Source: Janthinobacterium sp. PC23-8 (lineage in GTDB: Bacteria; Pseudomonadota; Gammaproteobacteria; Burkholderiales; Burkholderiaceae_D). Taken from it: a stretch of DNA of 64,000 nucleotides. A program made the position numbers and the translations under genes. Below are positions 1 to 8,094 of this stretch, piece by piece (positions within the stretch are counted from its first letter, which is position 1; every line of letters begins with the position of its first letter). The stretch is from NCBI RefSeq assembly GCF_002250505.1, contig NZ_NJGY01000004.1:547672-611671 (forward strand), given 5' to 3'. The notes under the pieces are model-generated. The model saw nothing but the letters and a program-made list of their open reading frames with translations, had not been told where the DNA came from and did not search any database.

Positions 1-912
1 CCGTACCTCGACATGCTCGAAGACCCGCCAGCCGGTTTCGTCGGCGTACCAGTGGGTGTCGGTCAGTTGCCGCTCCCGGAACGCCGACATCAGTGGATCG
101 AACAGCGGCGCCAGATAGGCAAAGCCGCCGGCCACCGTGCCCGGCGCCACGTCCAGACCGAGGGCTTTCCACGATTGCAGCAGGCGATGCGTGGGGCGGC
201 CGTACAGGAATTTATCGAGCATCAGTTCGGTCCAGATCGAGATACCGTACTTACCCTTTGGGATGATCTTCGGCGGCGCGGGCGCAGTCACGATGGCAGG
301 CAACGCGCAGCACTGGCAGACCGGTTCGTATTGTTTGCGCCGGATCAGGCGGCGATACGCCCTGACCTCGATTTCGATGACTTCACTGTCCTCGCTGCCG
401 GCATACGGCGCCAATGCCAGGCCGCACTGCGGGCAGCATTTATCCACCGCCGGCAAATCCACCACTTCCAGCACTGCCGGCAACGTCGTTGGCGTTGTGC
501 GGCCATGGCCGGGCTGCCCAGGCTGATGCCCGCGTGGTCGTCCCGTTCCGGCCAGCTGACCAGGCAGCTTGCCTCGCTGTCCCTTCGATTTTTCACTTTT
601 CCGGCCGAACAAGCGTTGCTGGAAGTCCTTGACCTGCGCTTGCGCTTTGTCCAGCGCATCCTGTAGCGCCAACAGGGCTTGCGCGGCACGTTCGTCACGC
701 CGCGCCATCTCATCCTTGAGGCGCTCGATATCTCGATTCCGATGATCGCTTAGCTTGCTAAACTGCACCTGCCAGTAATGCGCATCCCATTTGAGCTCGA
801 TGTACTCTGCCTTGCTGATGCTGACCATTTGCCGCTCGAACGGCGTGCCGCCAGGCCGCCCCGCAGGTGGCGCGGTTTCGCTATCGACAGGAGGGGCGGT
901 AGTGGAGGTCAT
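1..912 (-). CDS. tnpC: IS66-type transposase (TnpC), N-terminal 304 residues, cut by window edge
   Basis: The reading frame is open from an ATG at 912 to the left edge, so only the N-terminal part is present. Residues about 55-105 form a charged helical region typical of the IS66 leucine-zipper segment and end in LFGRKSEKS. A zinc-finger-like region follows (C159, C160, C163 and C199, C201, C202). Near the end is HWYADETGW, whose D291 fits the first acidic residue of the DDE catalytic triad. No tnpA or tnpB lies upstream, which fits the IS66 subgroup that carries only tnpC. No good ribosome binding site was seen. Family assignment is firm; whether the element is complete cannot be judged. Confidence 0.92.
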   Translation of the reverse strand, partial: MTSTTAPPVDSETAPPAGRPGGTPFERQMVSISKAEYIELKWDAHYWQVQFSKLSDHRNRDIERLKDEMARRDERAAQALLALQDALDKAQAQVKDFQQRLFGRKSEKSKGQRGKLPGQLAGTGRPRGHQPGQPGHGRTTPTTLPAVLEVVDLPAVDKCCPQCGLALAPYAGSEDSEVIEIEVRAYRRLIRRKQYEPVCQCCALPAIVTAPAPPKIIPKGKYGISIWTELMLDKFLYGRPTHRLLQSWKALGLDVAPGTVAGGFAYLAPLFDPLMSAFRERQLTDTHWYADETGWRVFEHVEVR

Positions 913-1105
913 GCCATCAGAATACAAACATCCAACGGCGACGCCATGGCCAGATCAAATCAGTTTGATATATCGCAAAATGTGGGTCTGGAGGGAGTGA
1001 TATTGATTTGCCGAATTTTTACTCAAAAAAGAACACAATACTTCCAAGTCTTTGATTTGTAATGATTTACTAGCAATCTGTGGCACGATAAAAGTGGTGA
1101 CAAGC

Positions 1106-1153
1106 GCGTTCTGAACGCAGAGGCCAGAGGTTCGAATCCTCTCCCCCCGACCA
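1106..1153 (+). other. 3' part of a tRNA (anticodon loop to CCA), probable attachment-site scar
   Basis: The segment has a perfect T arm (stem 1126-1130 with 1138-1142, loop TTCGAAT), an acceptor 3' strand CCCCCCG at 1143-1149, discriminator A and encoded CCA at 1151-1153. Upstream is an anticodon loop TTCTGAA (1109-1115), which would read CTG (Gln). GCG at 1106-1108 pairs with CGC at 1116-1118, but the next two stem positions fail. No CGGGGGG 5' acceptor strand lies near 1078, so the gene is not intact. A 3' tRNA half starting at the anticodon stem is the classic remnant left by tRNA-targeting integrases. Apart from this and the repeat at 1202-1227, nothing was recognised in 913-1277. The Gln identity is tentative because a 1-72 C-G pair is unusual for it. 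Confidence 0.55.
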
Positions 1154-1201
1154 CTTCACCTCACGCGGTCCTTGTCCAAACCCGCTTCCACATTACAGAT
1201 A

Positions 1202-1227
1202 AGCAAGGTGCACCAAATCACCTTGCT
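1202..1227. repeat. Perfect 9-bp inverted repeat upstream of the DUF4431-like gene
   Basis: AGCAAGGTG (1202-1210) and CACCTTGCT (1219-1227) are exact reverse complements with an 8-nt gap. CGCTATAAAAT follows directly, offering a -10-like TATAAA at 1231-1236. It may be an operator over the promoter of the next gene, or a leftover terminator hairpin of the tRNA. There is no U-run, which weakens the terminator reading. Confidence 0.45.
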
Positions 1228-1277
1228 CGCTATAAAATCCCCGCTAACATAAGCCCTGGCCCTACTGGAACCCTGCC

Positions 1278-1682
1278 ATGACCATCCGCATGAAGCTGTC
1301 GAAGCTGCTGTTTTTCAGCCTGTTTTGCCCGGCGGCGCATGCCGCCGATTGCCTGAAATATGAACCCGATACCGTGGCCCTGAGCGGCACCTTGCATCGG
1401 GCAACGTTTCCTGGCCGTCCGAACTTTGAAAGCATCGCCGAAGGCGACGAAGCCGAAACCGGCTTTTACCTGACGCTCCGGGCCGCCATCTGCACCCAGG
1501 GCGATGGCGGCCCGGAGCGTGAGCCGCACAAGGATGTGCGGGAAATTGAGCTGGTGCTCACGCCAGCGCAGTACGCCACATTAAGGCCGCAACTGGGCCA
1601 GCAGGTCCAGTTGCGCGGCCAGCTGTTTTCCAGTTTTACCGGACACCACCACGCTGACGTCTTGCTGCGGGTAGCGCAGTAG
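1278..1682 (+). CDS. Exported DUF4431-like protein
   Basis: The 134-residue product has a Sec signal peptide: a basic start, a hydrophobic LLFFSLF core and a likely cleavage after AAHA near residue 22. The mature part matches the DUF4431 pattern in my reading: a VALSGTLH strand, FPGRPNFESIAEGDEAETG, and two cysteines (in DCL and AICTQ) that could form a disulfide in the periplasm. The C-terminal half (LRPQLGQQVQLRGQL) resembles a small OB-like beta segment. Its function is unknown. GGAA about eight bases upstream supports the ATG. The gene ends five bases from the convergent SDR gene. Confidence 0.75.
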   Translation: MTIRMKLSKLLFFSLFCPAAHAADCLKYEPDTVALSGTLHRATFPGRPNFESIAEGDEAETGFYLTLRAAICTQGDGGPEREPHKDVREIELVLTPAQYATLRPQLGQQVQLRGQLFSSFTGHHHADVLLRVAQ

Positions 1683-1687
1683 CGAGG

Positions 1688-2485
1688 TCAAGGCCGTTGC
1701 AAACGCGGCGCGACCTTGCCGGTTTGCGAGGCGGCAAACAGGGCCACGCGGGCTTGCTCGTGACGTTCGATCAGGCTGGCGTCGGCCACCGATGGCAGGG
1801 TCAGGCTCTCACCCTGGTCGAGCGCGAACAAAGCTGCATCGACCATGGCGTCGGCCGCCATCACGGTGTCGGGCGCCAGCGCCGCCAGCGGCACGCCGGA
1901 CGCATCCCACAACTCGGTGGCGGTGGCGGCCGGCAGTACCGCCTGGACTTTCACGCCCGTGCCTTCCAGTTCCTGTTCCAGACCGCGCGTAAAAGCCACC
2001 ACATAGGACTTGGTGCCGCTGTAGACGGCGCTGATCGGCAAGGTATGCAGGCCCAGCACGGAAGCGATATTGATGATGGTGCCCTGCTTGCGCTCTTTGA
2101 AGCCAGGCAAGGCCGCGTGCGTGAGGCGGGTCAGCGCCGTGATGTTCAGCGCCAGCTGGGATGCCAGGTCCTGCTCGGTGCTGGCGGCAACCGGCGCCAG
2201 CCGTGCACTCCCGGCATTATTGACCAGCACGCTGATCGCCGGGTCGCTGGCCAGCAATTGCACCACGCTGTCCTGCCCCGCTTCGGTGGCCAGGTCGGCG
2301 ACCAGCGGCTCGACTCGCACGCCATGCTTGACGGAGATGGCGTCAGCCAGGGACTGCAGGCGGTCGGCGCGGCGCGCGACCAGCACCAGGTCGTAGCCGC
2401 GCTGGGCAAGACGGTCGGCGTAGATGGCGCCGATGCCCGAGGAGGCGCCGGTGATGACAGCAATATTGCGGATAGTGGCAGACAT
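1688..2485 (-). CDS. Short-chain dehydrogenase/reductase (SDR)
   Basis: The 265-residue product is a classical SDR: the Rossmann TGASSGIG motif at residues 12-19, NNAG in the middle and the catalytic YSGTK with a serine upstream. Arginines after beta-2 (VARRADRL) suggest NADP(H) preference. An open frame continues 26 codons upstream, but the ATG at 2485 has a good AAAGGAAA site and lies just downstream of a perfect operator, so this start is chosen. The TetR gene lies 93 bp upstream on the same strand, the usual arrangement of a repressor with the oxidoreductase it controls. The substrate cannot be told. Confidence 0.88.
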   Translation of the reverse strand: MSATIRNIAVITGASSGIGAIYADRLAQRGYDLVLVARRADRLQSLADAISVKHGVRVEPLVADLATEAGQDSVVQLLASDPAISVLVNNAGSARLAPVAASTEQDLASQLALNITALTRLTHAALPGFKERKQGTIINIASVLGLHTLPISAVYSGTKSYVVAFTRGLEQELEGTGVKVQAVLPAATATELWDASGVPLAALAPDTVMAADAMVDAALFALDQGESLTLPSVADASLIERHEQARVALFAASQTGKVAPRLQRP

Positions 2486-2533
2486 GTTTGTTTCCTTTAT
2501 GGTGAGCGGCGCACAATGCGCCGCAGGTTGGCT

Positions 2534-2555
2534 TAATATGATGGTCATCATATTA
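2534..2555. promoter_or_regulatory. Perfect palindromic operator, probable TetR site
   Basis: TAATATGATG and CATCATATTA are exact 10-bp inverted arms separated by GT. It lies in the 93-bp gap between the TetR gene and the SDR gene, about 50 bp before the SDR start. A related, weaker copy overlaps the TetR start at 3172-3189, which supports assignment to this TetR protein. Confidence 0.75.
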
Positions 2556-2578
2556 TTGTGCAAAAAAAAGCGCCGACA

Positions 2579-3175
2579 TTACCCGGCACCTGGTGAAAAC
2601 TGTTTCATGGTTGCGGCGCACAGGGCGGCTGACAGCCTGGGATCGTCCACCGCCCGCGCCAGCATGGTGGTGCCGATCAGCGCGCACAGCAAGGCCATCG
2701 CTTCTTCATGGGCGCGCGCATCGCCCCAGTCGGGCATCTGGCGCGCCAGCAGGTCGATCATTTCCTTGATATGCAGGGTGGCGGCATGGCGCACTTCGGG
2801 CGCCTGGCGCGGCATTTCACAGGCCAGCGCCGCTACCGGGCAGCCGGTTTCGACGGCGGCGATATGTTCGGGCGACAGATACGCCTTCATGATCGCCTGC
2901 ACCGACTGCCCCGGCGGCGCGGCGGCGGCCAGGCGCGACGCCAGCGCCACCGAGTCGCTGCCGGCACGGTCGCCGGCCTCGGCCAGCAAGGCGTCGCGCG
3001 ACGCAAAGTGCGCGTAGAAGCCGCCGTGCGTCAGGCCCGCTTCCTTCATGATGTCGGCCACGCCGGTGCCGCTGTAACCGCTGCGACGGATCGCGCGCGA
3101 CGCCACTTCGACGATGCGTTCGTGGGTGGCTTCCTTGCGGCTGGCAGCGGGGGGGCGCGATGATTTATTATGCAT
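2579..3175 (-). CDS. TetR-family transcriptional repressor
   Basis: The 198-residue product has an N-terminal TetR helix-turn-helix at about residues 20-66 (ERIVEVASRAIRRSGYSGTG, then LTHGGFYAHFASRDALL). The C-terminal ligand domain resembles that of regulators of SDR and quinone-oxidoreductase genes, with a cysteine in VETGCPVAALA. The second in-frame ATG (3175) is preferred over 3187, because the imperfect operator at 3172-3189 would then overlap the start, as in autoregulated repressors. It probably represses itself and the downstream SDR gene; the inducer is unknown. Confidence 0.88.
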   Translation of the reverse strand: MHNKSSRPPAASRKEATHERIVEVASRAIRRSGYSGTGVADIMKEAGLTHGGFYAHFASRDALLAEAGDRAGSDSVALASRLAAAAPPGQSVQAIMKAYLSPEHIAAVETGCPVAALACEMPRQAPEVRHAATLHIKEMIDLLARQMPDWGDARAHEEAMALLCALIGTTMLARAVDDPRLSAALCAATMKQFSPGAG

Positions 3176-3189
3176 GACGATCATCATAT
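3172..3189. promoter_or_regulatory. Second, imperfect copy of the TetR operator
   Basis: The right arm CATCATAT (3182-3189) is identical to that of the operator at 2534-2555. The left arm GCATGACG (3172-3179) matches 5 of 8 positions of ATATGATG, with the same 2-nt gap. It covers the TetR start codon, which suggests negative autoregulation. Confidence 0.5.
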
Positions 3190-3271
3190 ATCATTTTCAG
3201 GCCTGCTGCATGCTGGCGTTACAATCTGTGTCGTCGCACAGGATGAGTATATGCCTGCCATTCGGTGGCTA

Positions 3272-4667
3272 TCACACCAAGCCGGTCAGATAATACGTCG
3301 CAATCACCAAAAACACGACCCCCGTCTTGATGATCGTAATCCCGAAAATATCGCGATACGACTGCCGGTGCGTCAGTCCCGTGACGGCCAGCAGCGTGAT
3401 CACGGCGCCGTTGTGCGGCAGGGTGTCCATGCCGCCGCTGGCCATGGCCACCACGCGGTGCATCACGTCGAGCGGAATGTTCGCCTGCTGGGCGGCAGCG
3501 ATAAAACTGTCGGACATGGCGGCCAGGGCGATGCTCATGCCGCCCGACGCCGAGCCTGTGATACCGGCCAGGGCGGTGACGGAGACGGCCGCGTTGACCA
3601 GTGGGTCGGGCACGCTGCGCAGGGCGTCGCGCACCACGATAAAGCCGGGCAGCGCGGCGATCACGCCGCCGAAACCGTATTCGGAGGCCGTATTCATGGC
3701 GGCCAGCAAGGCGCCGCCGACCGCGCCCTTGGTGCCTTCGGCAAAGCCGTCCCTGATACGCTTGAACGCGGTGGCGCAGACCAGCAAAATCCCCAGCAGC
3801 AAGGCGCCCTCCACGGCCCAGATGTCGACCACGGCGCTGATCGATGTGCTCACGGGCGCGTGCAGGCCCGGCAATTCATCGCTGGTGATGACATGGCTGG
3901 CGCCGTACCAGCGCGGTATCCACTGGGTCAGCAGGAAGTTTGCCACGCCGACCAGTATCAGCGGCGCGACGGCCAGCAGCGGTGACGGCAGGCTGGACGG
4001 ATCCCTGGGCCACCGGCTCGGTGTCGCCGCCATAGCCTTCGCCGCTGGCCATCACCGAGCGCCGCCGCCATTCGAGGTACGTCAAGCCACAGACAATCAT
4101 CAGGAAGGCGCCGATGGTGCCCAGCCACGGCGCGGCCCAGCCGGTGGTCTGAAAAAAGGTGGTGGGAATGATGTTCTGGATCTGCGGCGTGCCGGGCAAG
4201 GTGTCCATGGTGAAGGTGAACGCGCCCAGGGCGATGGCGCCCGGCATCAGGCGCTTGGGGATATTGCTCTGGCGGTAGAGTTCGGCCGCGAACGGATAGA
4301 CGGCGAACACCACCACGAACAGCGACACGCCGCCATAGGTCAGCGCCCCGCATACGGCGACGATCACGGCATTGGCGCGCGAGCGGCCGATATGGCGGAT
4401 CGCCGCCACCACGATGGACTGCGAAAAGCCGGACATTTCAATCAGCTTGCCGAATACGGCGCCGAGCAGGAAGACGGGGAAATACAGCTTGATAAAGCCC
4501 ACCATCTTTTCCATGAAGATGCCGCTGAATACGGGCGCCACCGCCGACGCATCGGTCAGCAGCACGGCGCCCAGAGCGGCCACGGGGGCGAACAGGATCA
4601 CGCTGTAGCCGCGGTAGGCGGCCAGCATCAGGAAGGCCAGGGCGGCCAGGACGATCAGGAAGGACAT
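3272..4667 (-). pseudogene. GntP-type permease interrupted by a frameshift
   Basis: Two overlapping frames encode the two halves of one permease of about 460 residues. The first (ATG 4667) carries helices and the conserved FTMDTLPGTPQIQNIIPTTF. The second resumes with LLAVAPLILVGVANFLLTQW and carries GGMDTLPHNGAVITLLAVTG, both typical of GntP-family proton symporters for gluconate-like acids. Homology crosses between frames near the CCC at 4003-4005. Removing one base there (plus-strand C, coding-strand G) would restore a continuous frame through ...VAQ-DPSSLPS.... The defect is therefore a single-base indel: a real mutation or a sequencing error. The substrate is not known. The TetR gene follows 96 bp downstream. 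Confidence 0.82.
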
Positions 4668-4788
4668 GGCAATTAGCCTTTGGCGAAGTAATCGATGGAA
4701 AACATGCCAAAAATATCATGGTTTGAATAAATTACCAATCCACAATATCAAGTTCTCCGCACCGGCTGCCTTTTTTCAAGGCCCAGGA

Positions 4789-5172
4789 TCAGGCAGCGTC
4801 GACCAGCAAAGACGGCTGCAGTGCGCGGATGCGCAATTCGGTGAAATAGCCGCCCGCCTCGTTATAGCGCAAATAGTAGCGGCCACAGTTCAGGCAGCGC
4901 GCCACCTGGCTGAGGTTGGCCGGATAGTAACGCGGCGCAATCGGCGCAGCGGCGCTGTCGTAGCGCGTGCCGTGCGGATGGTATTCGGCAAACGTTGGTT
5001 CTTCGTAGGGATCGGCGCGCAAGGTGCCGACTTCCTCGAAGCGGTCCAGCTCAAGCGACATCGGCAGGCGCTGCCATGCCAGCAGCGGCACGGCACAGCA
5101 ACTGCACGGCTGCGTGATCGCCGCCGAGGTGGCGGCAAAGCGGGACAAGGCGGGAAAATCGATCCATATCAT
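4789..5172 (-). CDS. Small hypothetical protein with two CxxC pairs
   Basis: The 127-residue product is not recognised. It has cysteine pairs C23-x2-C26 (within PCSCC) and C93-x2-C96 (CLNCG), consistent with one zinc-ribbon site folded around an acidic and aromatic middle region (FEEVGTLRADPYEEPTFAEY). No signal peptide or membrane segment is present. The ATG at 5172 with CAGGT upstream is preferred over a start 22 codons earlier. It is divergent from benE across a region holding a BenM-type double operator. Whether it belongs to the benzoate regulon is open; the operator geometry points toward benE. Confidence 0.65.
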   Translation of the reverse strand: MIWIDFPALSRFAATSAAITQPCSCCAVPLLAWQRLPMSLELDRFEEVGTLRADPYEEPTFAEYHPHGTRYDSAAAPIAPRYYPANLSQVARCLNCGRYYLRYNEAGGYFTELRIRALQPSLLVDAA

Positions 5173-5257
5173 CAAAAGTACCTGCAATAAATATGCTGCC
5201 GGGCACCAAGCCAGGCGGCGTAGCTGATTGTAGCGCAAGCCATCAGGCTAAAGACGC

Positions 5258-5294
5258 ATACCTTTTGAGTATCGACTGGATACCCAATCGGTGT
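5258..5294 (+). promoter_or_regulatory. BenM/CatM double operator upstream of benE
   Basis: Site 1 is a perfect ATAC-N7-GTAT (5258-5272). Site 2 is ATAC-N7-GTGT (5280-5294), starting exactly 22 bp later. TTGGAC, a good -35 hexamer, begins inside the end of site 2. ATAC-N7-GTAT is the known BenM/CatM recognition motif, and the two-site arrangement next to the -35 matches the Acinetobacter operators. The same layout recurs at 10169-10205. Confidence 0.85.
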
Positions 5295-5354
5295 TGGACG
5301 CCACCGCACTAGTTATCTAACCTGCGTATATCTGATAACAGCAGGAGTGATGAC

Positions 5355-6620
5355 TTGTCGCACAGCACACAAGCACGGCCGCGCAGCACCGCCTGCCCGC
5401 CGCCAGGCCAGGCACCGGATGACAAGCCGGCAAGCGCACTGCGGCTGGGCGACTGGTCGGTGTCCGCAGTGGCTGCCGGCTTCATGGCCGTACTGGTTTC
5501 CTACGCGGGACCGCTGGCGATTTTCTACCAGGCGGCACAGGCGGCGCAGATGAGCAATGCGCAGTTTGCGTCGTGGGTATGGGGCATTTCCATCGGTGCT
5601 GCCGCCGCCGGCATTTTCCTCAGCTGGACGCTGCGCATTCCCGTCATCACCGCCTGGTCGGCACCCGGTACGGCGCTGCTCATCACGCTGTTTCCCGCCA
5701 TGTCGATCGGCGACGCCATCGGCGCCTACCTGAGCGCCGCCGCCATCCTGCTGGTGATCGGCTTGTCGGGCCAGTTCGAGCGGCTGATGAGCGCCATCCC
5801 CAAAGGCGTGGCGAGCGGCATGATGGCCGGCATCCTGCTGCCCTTCGGCCTGAATGCGTTCAAGGCCATCGGTTCGCTGCCCCTGCTCAGCGGCGGCATG
5901 ATCATCGCCTACCTGCTCTTCAGGCGCATGCTGCCGCGCTATTGCATCGTGCTGCTGCTGGCGACCGGCGCGCTGCTGGCCTGGGCCGGCGGACTGACCC
6001 ACTTTGACGGCTTTACCGTGGAACTGGCAAGGCCGCAGTTCATTGCGCCAAGCTGGTCCTGGGCCAGCACCTTCAGCCTGGCGCTGCCGCTGGTGCTGAC
6101 CACCCTGACAGGACAGTACCTGCCCGGCATGGCCGTGCTGCGGGGCGCAGGCTACGACAGCCCGGTGCGGCCGATACTCACCGCCAGCAGCGTCGCCTCG
6201 CTGGCCGTGGCCTGCACCGGTGGCATCACGATCGCCATTGCCGCCATCACCGCCGCCATGTGCACCGGACGCGATGCCCACGATGATCCGGCGCGCCGCT
6301 ACATCGCCGGTGTCGCCAACGGCCTGTTCTACCTTGCCGCTGGTCTGTGCGGCGGCTCGCTGGTGATGCTGTTTGCCGCGCTGCCGCGCGAACTGGTGGC
6401 CACGCTGGCCGGCATGGCCTTGCTGGGCGCCATGACACTCAACCTGGTTGGCGTGGCTGCGGCCGAAGACCACCGCGAAGCGGCCGTCATTACCTTCCTC
6501 GCCACGGCCTCGGGGATGCGCTTCCTGGGCCTGGGTTCGGCCTTCTGGGGCATCCTGATCGGCATGCTGGCCTGCTGGCTGCTCCATGGCAAGCGGCGGC
6601 AAGCCACGCCGCCCTCCTGA
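5355..6620 (+). CDS. benE: Benzoate:proton symporter BenE
   Basis: The 421-residue inner-membrane protein has about 12 hydrophobic segments and BenE-family signatures, including FMAVLVSYAGPLAIFYQAA, TLRIPVITAWSAPGTALL and PKGVASGMMAGILLPFGL. It imports benzoate with protons. The best start is TTG at 5355, preceded by GCAGGAG seven bases upstream; a nearby ATG (5350) lies in another frame, and the next in-frame ATG would remove the first helix. It is the first gene of a transport unit with an MFS aromatic-acid transporter and a porin, under the BenM-type operators at 5258-5294. Confidence 0.93.
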   Translation: MSHSTQARPRSTACPPPGQAPDDKPASALRLGDWSVSAVAAGFMAVLVSYAGPLAIFYQAAQAAQMSNAQFASWVWGISIGAAAAGIFLSWTLRIPVITAWSAPGTALLITLFPAMSIGDAIGAYLSAAAILLVIGLSGQFERLMSAIPKGVASGMMAGILLPFGLNAFKAIGSLPLLSGGMIIAYLLFRRMLPRYCIVLLLATGALLAWAGGLTHFDGFTVELARPQFIAPSWSWASTFSLALPLVLTTLTGQYLPGMAVLRGAGYDSPVRPILTASSVASLAVACTGGITIAIAAITAAMCTGRDAHDDPARRYIAGVANGLFYLAAGLCGGSLVMLFAALPRELVATLAGMALLGAMTLNLVGVAAAEDHREAAVITFLATASGMRFLGLGSAFWGILIGMLACWLLHGKRRQATPPS

Positions 6621-6716
6621 CGCAACACCACCATTTTTCATGAATCACGGCTGCCGGCTGCATGGCCGGCAGCCGTTCGCACCCACAGACCAAAAAACAC
6701 CAAGGAGACCAGCATC

Positions 6717-8066
6717 ATGCGACAGATCGATGTACACGAATTATCCGACCAGGCCCGTTTCAACCGCTTCCATGCAGGCGTGCTGCTATGGTGCGCCATC
6801 ATCATCATCTGCGACGGCTACGACCTGGCCGTGGCTGGCATCGCCCTGCCCTCGATCATGAAGGACATGGGCGTGACGGCGCAGAACGCCGGCTTCATGG
6901 TCAGTTCGGCCCTGTTTGGCATGATGTTCGGCGCCATCTTTCTGGGCACCATCGCCGACCGCATCGGCCGCCGCAAGGCCATCGCCATCTGCATCGCGCT
7001 GTTCAGCATCTTTACGGCGGCGGCGGGCTTCACCCACGACCCCTACACCTTCAGCGCCATGCGCTTCCTGGCCGGCCTGGGCATCGGCGGCGTGATGCCC
7101 AACGTGGTGGCGCAAATGACGGAATACTCTCCCAGGAAAATCCGCGCCACCATGGTCACGCTGATGTTCAGCGGCTATGCGGTAGGCGGCATGCTCGCTG
7201 CGCTGCTGGGCAAGGGGCTGCTGGAGACTTATGGCTGGTCATCCGTCTTCCTGGCCGCTGGCCTGCCGGTGCTGCTGATCCCGGTGATCCTCAGGACCCT
7301 GCCCGAATCGATGCCTTTCCTGATCCGCGAAAACCGCCTCGATGAACTCAAGCAGATCGTCGCGCGCATGGAGCCTTCGTATCGTCCCGATGCCGGCGAC
7401 CGCTTCGCCCTGCCGGTGCGCGAGCGTGCCGAAGGCGCACCGATCGGCAAGCTGTTCCAGGATGGGCGCGGCTTGAGCACGGTGATGTTCTGGATCGCCT
7501 TTTTCATGTGCCTGTTCATGGTCTATGCGCTCAGCTCCTGGCTCACCAAGCTGATGGCCAGCGCCGGCTACAGCCTCGGTTCCGCCCTGACCTTCGTGCT
7601 GGTGCTGAACTTCGGCGCCATGATCGGCGCGGTCGGCGGCGGCTGGCTGGCCGATCGCTTCAATATCAAATATGTGCTGATGGGGATGTACGCGCTGGCG
7701 GCAATATCGATTACCTCGCTGGGCTTCAAGGTGCCTGCCGAGGTGCTGTTCCTGCTGGTCGGCCTGGCCGGCGCCTCGACCATCGGCACGCAGATCGTCA
7801 CCTATGCGTATGCGGGCCAGTTCTACCCGATGGCGATTCGCTCGACGGGCATCGGCTGGGCCTCTGGCGTGGGCCGCAGCGGCGCCATCCTGGCGCCCAT
7901 CGTCATCGGCACGCTGGTCGGCATGGCGCTGCCGCTGGAGCAGAATTTCATGGCCATCGCCATCCCGGCTGTCATCGCCGTACTTGCCGTGTCGCAGATA
8001 CGCCATGGCAAGTCGGCATCGGCCCATGCGGCGCCAGCACCACGCGCAGCCGCCACCCATTCGTAA
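6717..8066 (+). CDS. benK: MFS aromatic acid:H+ symporter (BenK/PcaK type)
   Basis: The 449-residue, 12-helix MFS protein is of the AAHS family. The first helix carries DGYDLAVAG, the acidic signature of aromatic-acid transporters, and the loop after helix 2 has GTIADRIGRRKA. A second loop, GGGWLADRF, lies in the C-terminal half. AAGGAGACC precedes the ATG. Its place between benE and a porin gene, under BenM operators, supports uptake of benzoate or a related acid. Having both BenE and a BenK-like carrier is common in benzoate degraders. Exact substrate choice is inferred. Confidence 0.88.
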   Translation: MRQIDVHELSDQARFNRFHAGVLLWCAIIIICDGYDLAVAGIALPSIMKDMGVTAQNAGFMVSSALFGMMFGAIFLGTIADRIGRRKAIAICIALFSIFTAAAGFTHDPYTFSAMRFLAGLGIGGVMPNVVAQMTEYSPRKIRATMVTLMFSGYAVGGMLAALLGKGLLETYGWSSVFLAAGLPVLLIPVILRTLPESMPFLIRENRLDELKQIVARMEPSYRPDAGDRFALPVRERAEGAPIGKLFQDGRGLSTVMFWIAFFMCLFMVYALSSWLTKLMASAGYSLGSALTFVLVLNFGAMIGAVGGGWLADRFNIKYVLMGMYALAAISITSLGFKVPAEVLFLLVGLAGASTIGTQIVTYAYAGQFYPMAIRSTGIGWASGVGRSGAILAPIVIGTLVGMALPLEQNFMAIAIPAVIAVLAVSQIRHGKSASAHAAPAPRAAATHS

Positions 8067-8094
8067 CGCCACCATGACCATCAGGGAGAACAAT

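Noticed and set aside
913..1105. tnpA/tnpB genes of an IS66 element
   Set aside because: No open frame of suitable length or similarity; the region between the transposase start and the tRNA fragment is noncoding as far as I can see.
1078..1153. Complete tRNA gene
   Set aside because: The T arm and CCA are good, but no 5' acceptor strand or D arm fits at the expected place, so only a 3' part is present.
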